Below the pieces are notes generated by a model. It ran no database searches. It had not been told where the DNA came from and saw only the letters and a program-made list of their open reading frames with translations. Below, one piece after another: positions 59,601 to 64,000 of a stretch of 64,000 bases of DNA. How positions within the stretch are numbered: position 1 is the first letter of the stretch; each line of letters starts with the position of its first letter. Position numbers and translations under genes: made by a program. The stretch comes from Bacteroidia bacterium (lineage in GTDB: Bacteria > Bacteroidota > Bacteroidia > J057), in NCBI GenBank assembly GCA_030430575.1, contig JAUIKF010000026.1, forward strand, positions 1-64,000, in the 5' to 3' direction.

Positions 59601-59845
59601 CAATTTTTCATTGATTGGGTGTAGCAGTTTGTATGACCCAATCGCGGATTACCCACAAGCAAGGGCAGCAAGCCGAAATCCACGACAGCGCGCTTTAAGC
59701 GCGCTGCGTTGCACATAAAAGATGCGCTGGACTGGATTTCCAGATAGTGTGTTGGCCCCGTGCGTAATCGATACCCAGGCACTTGGCAGTTGGGTGCGTC
59801 TATATAAATGACACCTTTTTTATTCACTTTTTACTAAAATTTGAT
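59601..59845. other. Structured non-coding stretch before the beta-barrel gene
   Basis: Contains ATTGGGT...ACCCAAT, GCGCGCTTTAAGCGCGC and CTGGA...TCCAG hairpin words. It has higher GC than the surrounding spacers. It looks like another repeat or mobile-element remnant. No gene, tRNA or known RNA was recognised. Confidence 0.4.
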
Positions 59846-60451
59846 ATGAAAAAACTGCTCCTTCTTGTCGCAATCATTATAACCCTTTTTTCTACTACTC
59901 AAGCTCAACTCCAATTTGGGATCAAGGCCATTCCTACCTTTTCCACTTCCCTTGGAGACAATGATACCCCTTTTGGCGAATCCCTTCAGTTCAACCTCAA
60001 CGGTGGTTTGGTCCTGCTTACGGGCGTGCAAAAGAAAATTGGTTTTGAGACAGGGTTGTACTGGATGACGCGTGGGGTAAGGCTTATTGAGCAAAGAAAT
60101 ACCAGTTCTGCTTTAATAGGGGACGTAAACAATCTTCAATATCAACAACTCCAAATCCCAGCAGGCCTCCGCGTACGGTTAGGTGATAACTATTTAGCCT
60201 TTCATACTGCTTTGGAATGGGCCTTTAGGGTTGGCTATAATAAGGAGGGGGAAGTCACTACCTTCTCAGGATCATCTATTAGCTACCCTATCAACATCCC
60301 CCTCGGACTCACTGTAGGACGCCGATTTACTTTAGCAGAGAAATGGGGGCTAGACCTTGAGGTGCGATCTAGCATGCAATGGGCAGCTCCTCTACCAGGG
60401 CCATCTGACCTGTTGAATATGGGCATCGGTGTGGCGCTTATGCGGTTGTAG
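59846..60451 (+). CDS. Outer-membrane beta-barrel protein, PorT/OmpW-like
   Basis: 201 residues from the ATG at 59846, chosen because the signal peptide MKKLLLLVAIIITLF...TQAQ begins there; an upstream in-frame start adds 21 residues from non-coding repeat DNA. The mature part is alternating-strand with YWMTRGVRL, LQIPAGLRVRLGDNYL and PLGLTVGRRFTL, and it ends in LMRL. It probably forms an eight-strand barrel of the kind common in Bacteroidota. The function is unknown. Its TAG stop codon is inside a palindrome. Confidence 0.8.
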   Translation: MKKLLLLVAIIITLFSTTQAQLQFGIKAIPTFSTSLGDNDTPFGESLQFNLNGGLVLLTGVQKKIGFETGLYWMTRGVRLIEQRNTSSALIGDVNNLQYQQLQIPAGLRVRLGDNYLAFHTALEWAFRVGYNKEGEVTTFSGSSISYPINIPLGLTVGRRFTLAEKWGLDLEVRSSMQWAAPLPGPSDLLNMGIGVALMRL

Positions 60452-60473
60452 ACGCGATAAATCGCGTCTCTAC
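60448..60473. repeat. GTAGACGCGAT/ATCGCGTCTCTAC palindrome overlapping a stop codon
   Basis: GACGCGAT and ATCGCGTC pair perfectly around AA, with flanking GTA/TAC. The stop codon TAG of the beta-barrel gene is its first part. It could act as a terminator, but no T-tract follows. It resembles in layout the palindromes at 29459-29506 and 43138-43188. Confidence 0.75.
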
Positions 60474-60493
60474 TAGCACAAAATTCTTTTGCC

Positions 60494-60501
60494 TATCTTT
60501 G
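60494..60501 (+). promoter_or_regulatory. Candidate -7 element (TATCTTTG) for a near-leaderless gene
   Basis: TAnnTTTG placed only 5 bases before the ATG of the DUF4112 gene. If it is the real -7 box, transcription would start at or very near the start codon. No good -33 TTTG is visible at the usual distance. Confidence 0.45.
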
Positions 60502-60506
60502 CGGGC

Positions 60507-60992
60507 ATGAGTGAAGCTCCTATCTTTGAACCCATCCCTGAACTCCAGTGGATCGAGCGCATCACAGAGTTGATGGACAGCAAGTTTCGCATTCCAGGGA
60601 CCAAGCTCAACTTTGGGCTGGATCCCATATTTGGTTTGATCCCATTTTTGGGAGATATTATCACCTTGCTGATCTCTAGCCTACTGGTCATGACCATGGC
60701 ACGACATGGCGCCAGTGGGAAGATCGTGATTTTGATGCTCCTCAATCTAGCAGTAGATTTTTTGTTGGGATTCATCCCTTTCTTTGGTGATGCCTTTGAT
60801 TTTGTCAATCGCGCCAATACCCGCAATTACCGGTTGTTGCGTGAACATTATGTAGCCGGAGAACACCAAGGCAGTGGTTTTTGGATATTGGGCGTGATCT
60901 TTCTGGGCATTCTTCTGATGATTGGCCTGTTAATTTATCTGGCCATCCAATTGCTTTCCTGGACCTATGCCTCTGTGGCGGGGCTGTTTTAA
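60507..60992 (+). CDS. DUF4112 membrane protein
   Basis: 161 residues from the ATG at 60507; a TTG 6 codons upstream overlaps the promoter-like box and is rejected. DUF4112 pattern: LNFGLDPIFGLIPFLGDIITLL (about 35-56), LLNLAVDFLLGFIPFFGDAFDFVNRANTRN (about 79-108). Two or three amphipathic membrane hairpins are followed by a C-terminal transmembrane segment (about 128-155). The function is unknown; it is an inner-membrane protein. Confidence 0.88.
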   Translation: MSEAPIFEPIPELQWIERITELMDSKFRIPGTKLNFGLDPIFGLIPFLGDIITLLISSLLVMTMARHGASGKIVILMLLNLAVDFLLGFIPFFGDAFDFVNRANTRNYRLLREHYVAGEHQGSGFWILGVIFLGILLMIGLLIYLAIQLLSWTYASVAGLF

Positions 60993-61048
60993 GAAAGATA
61001 GGCAAATAAGGGAAGCCTTGTGCTCGTTTGTCATAAGATCGAGGGCAA

Positions 61049-61079
61049 CTTTTTCAACTGCGTCCATGCGTTGAAAAAG
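61049..61079 (+). other. Perfect 10-bp hairpin before the LVIVD-repeat gene
   Basis: CTTTTTCAAC and GTTGAAAAAG pair around an 11-base loop, ending 29 bases before the ATG at 61109. It may be the terminator of the DUF4112 gene (though no T-tract follows the stem) or a leader structure. Confidence 0.45.
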
Positions 61080-61108
61080 GCATTTTGTATACGATTATCT
61101 ATCTGACA

Positions 61109-62563
61109 ATGAACCTTTCAACGATTGTCACCAGTCTACTTTCCCTGTTATTTTCTACTATTTCATTTGCCCAAGTCCCCGACAGTATTCACTTTGACTT
61201 CAAAGGTGAACACGAATACACGTCCACCTTCTCGTGCTATACAGCACTATTTGACCTCCAAGGCAGACCCTACCTCTACACTGCCAATAATCAATTGGGG
61301 GTCGTAGTGTTTGACATCGCAGACCCGGCAATGCCAGTGCCTGTAGATACCCTGCTACCGGCTGTTTTTGGGGGACTTCGGCCTACCCATTTGTGGCTAG
61401 ACTCGACACATTTATATGCCTCCCTTGGCGGATTCCAAGGGCTTGTTCCACAAAATGCAGGCATGGCCATCATCGACATTCACACCCCAGACCAATTGAA
61501 CCTTGTGAGTCAATGGGATTCTGTAGCCTTCAGGCAAGGGGCAGCTATCGTCCAAGTTTATGACGACTATGCTTACCTAGGCGCCATGGAAGAAGGCCTC
61601 TTGATTTTGGATGTTTCGGACAAAACGGACATTCACTTTGTCTCGCAGATGGTTCCCGACCCCAATTTTCCACGTGTCCCTGGCCTCTTCTCCCATCCTA
61701 ATGCCCGCGGCATGGCGGTTTCAGGAGACATACTTTGGCTCTGCTACGATGCTGGGGGGTTGCGGTCTATTGATATTTCAGATAAAAAAAATCCCATAGA
61801 AGTCGCCCAGTACATCAATGCGTCTATGGACAGCCTGACACAGTCGGCCTATAATAATGCCGTCGCAGTGGATGATTATCTATTTATCGCAATCGATTAT
61901 TGTGGATTGGAGGTAGTCAATATCCACCAGCCAGATTCTCCGTATACAGTCTTCTGGCACAATCCATGGGATTGTCAGCCTACAACTTGGGCAGGAAGTC
62001 CTGGCCATACCAACCAGCTCGTTGCCAGTCCTGACGGCAAGCTGCTGTTTATGTCTGGTGGGGACAGCGAGGTCTTGGCCTTTGACATCTCTATCCCCAC
62101 TTCTCCGAAACGCATAGGCACCCTGGCCCATGTCGGGGATAGCCTTGTGACCTGGGGGCTTGATGTACGCGGCAATCAAGTGGCACTTGCCTTTGTAGAC
62201 GTCTCAGGTGTATTTATTCCAGGGGTATCGCCTTATTATTCAGACTATGGCGGCATCCAGATATTTGAATGGAAAGATGTTTCTACCTCCATAGGTGCAC
62301 CTTTTTCTCCATTTTCCCTGATCCTTTCCCCTAATCCTTTTCAACAAACTACCCAGCTAAATCTCAACCTTCCTGCGCCTAATACTATAGAAATAGCCAT
62401 ATTTGGTGCATCTGGTAAGCAATTGACCAGTCGAAATATGACCTTTTTGAGAAAGGGGGCTCATCAAATCCCACTGCCCCTTCACCATTTGCCACAAGGG
62501 GTGTATTTAATTCGTGTGCGTGTAGGGGATGGAGTTCAATGGGTGAAGGGACTAAAAAGGTGA
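61109..62563 (+). CDS. Secreted LVIVD-repeat propeller protein with T9SS sorting domain
   Basis: 484 residues from the ATG at 61109, where the signal peptide MNLSTIVTSLLSLLFSTISF begins (ending AQ). The body is a propeller of LVIVD-type repeats: LGVVVFDIADPAMPVPV, YLGAMEEGLLILDVSDK, GLRSIDISDKKNPIEVAQY, SEVLAFDISIPTSPKRIG. The C-terminal T9SS domain (about 400-484) has LSPNPFQQTTQLNL, ASGKQLTSRN and PQGVYLIRVRVG. It is a surface-displayed protein of unknown ligand. Downstream are repeat words and a convergent lipoprotein gene. Confidence 0.85.
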   Translation: MNLSTIVTSLLSLLFSTISFAQVPDSIHFDFKGEHEYTSTFSCYTALFDLQGRPYLYTANNQLGVVVFDIADPAMPVPVDTLLPAVFGGLRPTHLWLDSTHLYASLGGFQGLVPQNAGMAIIDIHTPDQLNLVSQWDSVAFRQGAAIVQVYDDYAYLGAMEEGLLILDVSDKTDIHFVSQMVPDPNFPRVPGLFSHPNARGMAVSGDILWLCYDAGGLRSIDISDKKNPIEVAQYINASMDSLTQSAYNNAVAVDDYLFIAIDYCGLEVVNIHQPDSPYTVFWHNPWDCQPTTWAGSPGHTNQLVASPDGKLLFMSGGDSEVLAFDISIPTSPKRIGTLAHVGDSLVTWGLDVRGNQVALAFVDVSGVFIPGVSPYYSDYGGIQIFEWKDVSTSIGAPFSPFSLILSPNPFQQTTQLNLNLPAPNTIEIAIFGASGKQLTSRNMTFLRKGAHQIPLPLHHLPQGVYLIRVRVGDGVQWVKGLKR

Positions 62564-62644
62564 AATGAGAATTTCAAGTGTCAAGCGCAAGTTCAAGTTC
62601 AAAAAAGAGGAACAATGATACATGAGGTGCCCAGCACCCAAAAC

Positions 62645-63208
62645 TCAAAACTTCTTCAAAACCGCCCGCTGAAGGACCTTCAGCGGATAGGAACGAACGT
62701 TTTCAACGTTAATGCTGTCAGGCAAGGTTTCCCCACTCATCCTGGGGTCGTCCATCGGCCCAGTGACAATTTCATTGATGAGCTGATTTCCTTCCAGGTA
62801 GTAGCTGGCCAGGAGGAGGGTATTATCCACGGCAAAACGGCTCATCATATGATTGCCGATCAGGTATTGATCGAGGAGGATGGAGTTGTTTTCATCCAGG
62901 ATAAAGTGACGATAGGTCGAGTCTTGGGCGATCAGGGTATAAGGTCGCACATCGTTAAGGCTGCTATCCCGGTAGGTGATAGTCCAGCTCCACTGGCCGG
63001 CTGTGTCTGTATCAGCAATATCAAGGGACATATTTACTTCACGCTTGCGATCATTGTCTGCAAAGCTGAGCGTGACCGTGCCTTCCCAGTGGCCGAGCCA
63101 GGCGTCGGGCCAGATGGCAGTTTTGGCTACATCGGATGTGGCAGATTCTGTTGAAGGGGATTGGCAAGCGAGAAGCAAGGAGAGGAGGATAAGGGTAAAT
63201 ATTTTCAT
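62645..63208 (-). CDS. Lipoprotein of unknown function
   Basis: 187 residues with a lipobox: MKIFTLILLSLLLAC, then QSPSTES, so Cys15 is the lipidated residue. The mature domain is beta-rich (WLGHWEGTVTLSFADN, QWSWTITYRD, YTLIAQDSTYRHFILDEN), like a small lipocalin- or FABP-like barrel. No Bacteroidota lipoprotein export signal is clear after the Cys. It converges on the LVIVD gene and stands alone. The 288 bases upstream (63209-63496) hold no gene. Confidence 0.7.
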   Translation of the reverse strand: MKIFTLILLSLLLACQSPSTESATSDVAKTAIWPDAWLGHWEGTVTLSFADNDRKREVNMSLDIADTDTAGQWSWTITYRDSSLNDVRPYTLIAQDSTYRHFILDENNSILLDQYLIGNHMMSRFAVDNTLLLASYYLEGNQLINEIVTGPMDDPRMSGETLPDSINVENVRSYPLKVLQRAVLKKF

Positions 63209-63496
63209 GAGGAATATTGGTGACTTTAGGGGGAAACAACCTGTCTTAATGAGGAATTACCAGTTATAAATTCATCCTTGCCACCTATACATTCTAGGTC
63301 GTTTAATATTAGGTAATTACGTTTTTTTGAGTCAAGATAAAAAAAAATAAAAAAATTGTTGATGAGCAGGTTGCCGTTACGTCTAATGGGGATAAATTGA
63401 TTTTTTGCAACAAAAATAAGCATCAATCTACCTGCTCTTTTCACTTCTCAGCCCTAATGATTAATCTAATCCCTTATAATGTTTAATCATCTTTAC

Positions 63497-64000
63497 ATGA
63501 CCCTCTCTAAAAAAAATTACGCTTTAATCCTATTATCTCTTGTTTTCTCTCTGACCCTGTCTGCCCAGCAAGGTGGCAATGACCTCATCATCTCTGTATC
63601 TTCCAATGATATGGGGTATAAAGTCCAGCTGGCCATGGGAATAGACTCCTTTTTCAATAATAACGTACCGCTTCCTGATGCAGTCGTTCATGCAAATGGC
63701 TGTGGGGTAATGAGTTTGGTACATAATGTCGCCGTTACAAATACAGGTCCGTGGAGTCAATATGATACCTTCAAAACGAGAATATTTGTTAAGTCTACGT
63801 CTCATTCGTTTAACCTCAATTTATTTACGGATTCCTCCACAGCTTACGAGCCTTATATCGAAACGGCACTGATGCAGATGACACATTGCTCTACTCCTTC
63901 TTCCTGTGGATATTCGGGCAATTTTTATACGCTGAATGGAGCTACTCCTTCATTCGGATTTTACAACTCCACCCAGCAGGAATTTCTGACCTGTGCTTCA
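63497..64000 (+). CDS. Secreted protein, truncated by the window end
   Basis: The frame is open from ATG 63497 through the last base (168 codons, no stop). It begins MTLSKKNYALILLSLVFS, a signal peptide ending LSAQ (about residue 24). The mature part begins QGGNDLIISVSSNDMG and contains the Cys-bearing words ANGCGVMS, MTHCSTPSSCGYSG and FLTCAS, suggesting disulfide-stabilised extracellular beta domains. It may continue to a T9SS tail outside the window. No family is recognised from this part. Confidence 0.7.
   Translation, partial: MTLSKKNYALILLSLVFSLTLSAQQGGNDLIISVSSNDMGYKVQLAMGIDSFFNNNVPLPDAVVHANGCGVMSLVHNVAVTNTGPWSQYDTFKTRIFVKSTSHSFNLNLFTDSSTAYEPYIETALMQMTHCSTPSSCGYSGNFYTLNGATPSFGFYNSTQQEFLTCAS

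Noticed and set aside
59610-59780. Possible tRNA or known structured RNA
   Set aside because: Short hairpins exist, but no cloverleaf with anticodon and T-loop could be traced.
59591-59827. 78-codon leftward frame in the structured region
   Set aside because: No homology pattern is recognised, and it overlaps hairpin words and part of a mobile-like element; not supported as a gene.

Overview
The window looks like a chromosomal segment of a Bacteroidota bacterium, plausibly a Saprospiria/Lewinella-like marine or activated-sludge type (the class-level guess is inference). The evidence is several secreted proteins ending in type IX secretion (T9SS) sorting domains (PNP motif, then GVYFL/GIYFLEV, then a basic end), a scarcity of Shine-Dalgarno sequences, TAnnTTTG-type -7 promoter elements, and typical families (DUF4112, DUF2071, DUF2625, DUF4262, MutS2, SpoIIE-type phosphatase, tandem SCO). 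There are no rRNA genes, convincing tRNAs, CRISPR arrays, prophages or intact insertion sequences.

Layout. 0-8.4 kb: an alpha/beta hydrolase facing a leftward run of small genes (DUF4262, DUF1801, methyltransferase, DUF2625, two unknowns, a secreted cyclophilin) and mutS2. 8.7-15.2 kb: a NeuA-like cytidylyltransferase, a MoxR/Mg-chelatase-like AAA ATPase, an AbiEi-like/nucleotidyltransferase pair with lower GC, DUF2071 and an SGNH-like protein. 15.6-25.5 kb: the standout locus, a 1936-residue multicopper oxidase with copper motifs in permuted order, then a secreted beta-propeller protein, a tandem double-SCO copper chaperone and a small cytochrome c. This gene content resembles the MofA/MnxG manganese-oxidase loci. 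25.6-33.9 kb: an AroE-like fusion protein, two lipocalin-like small proteins coupled to an acyl-CoA-dehydrogenase-fold flavoprotein, a transporter fused to a low-molecular-weight phosphatase, and two LLM flavin monooxygenases. 34-39.9 kb: glycosyltransferases, methyltransferases, a coiled-coil protein and a SARP/BTAD regulator. 40-48 kb: a NUDIX-GrpB fusion, a dynamin-like GTPase and T9SS surface proteins, one broken by a homopolymer frameshift. 48.2-54.1 kb: Uma2, kdsA, kdsD, a nucleotide-sugar dehydrogenase, a SpoIIE phosphatase and an oligopeptide-type ABC permease. 54.6-64 kb: a PAP2 phosphatase, more T9SS proteins, SixA, a beta-barrel, DUF4112, a lipoprotein and a secreted protein running off the end.

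The second theme is the non-coding DNA. Most intergenic spaces are built from a small vocabulary of dispersed repeats: a four-hairpin element, a 100-bp structured element, a GAGACCGCT-core family that includes a 68-bp tandem array, purine-rich inverted repeats, and TCATTCTATCATTC-like leader words before start codons. Three hairpin families show compensatory base changes between copies, so the fold rather than the sequence appears to be conserved. One palindrome family lies in-frame inside two T9SS genes. Repeat words also form the extreme ends of several proteins.
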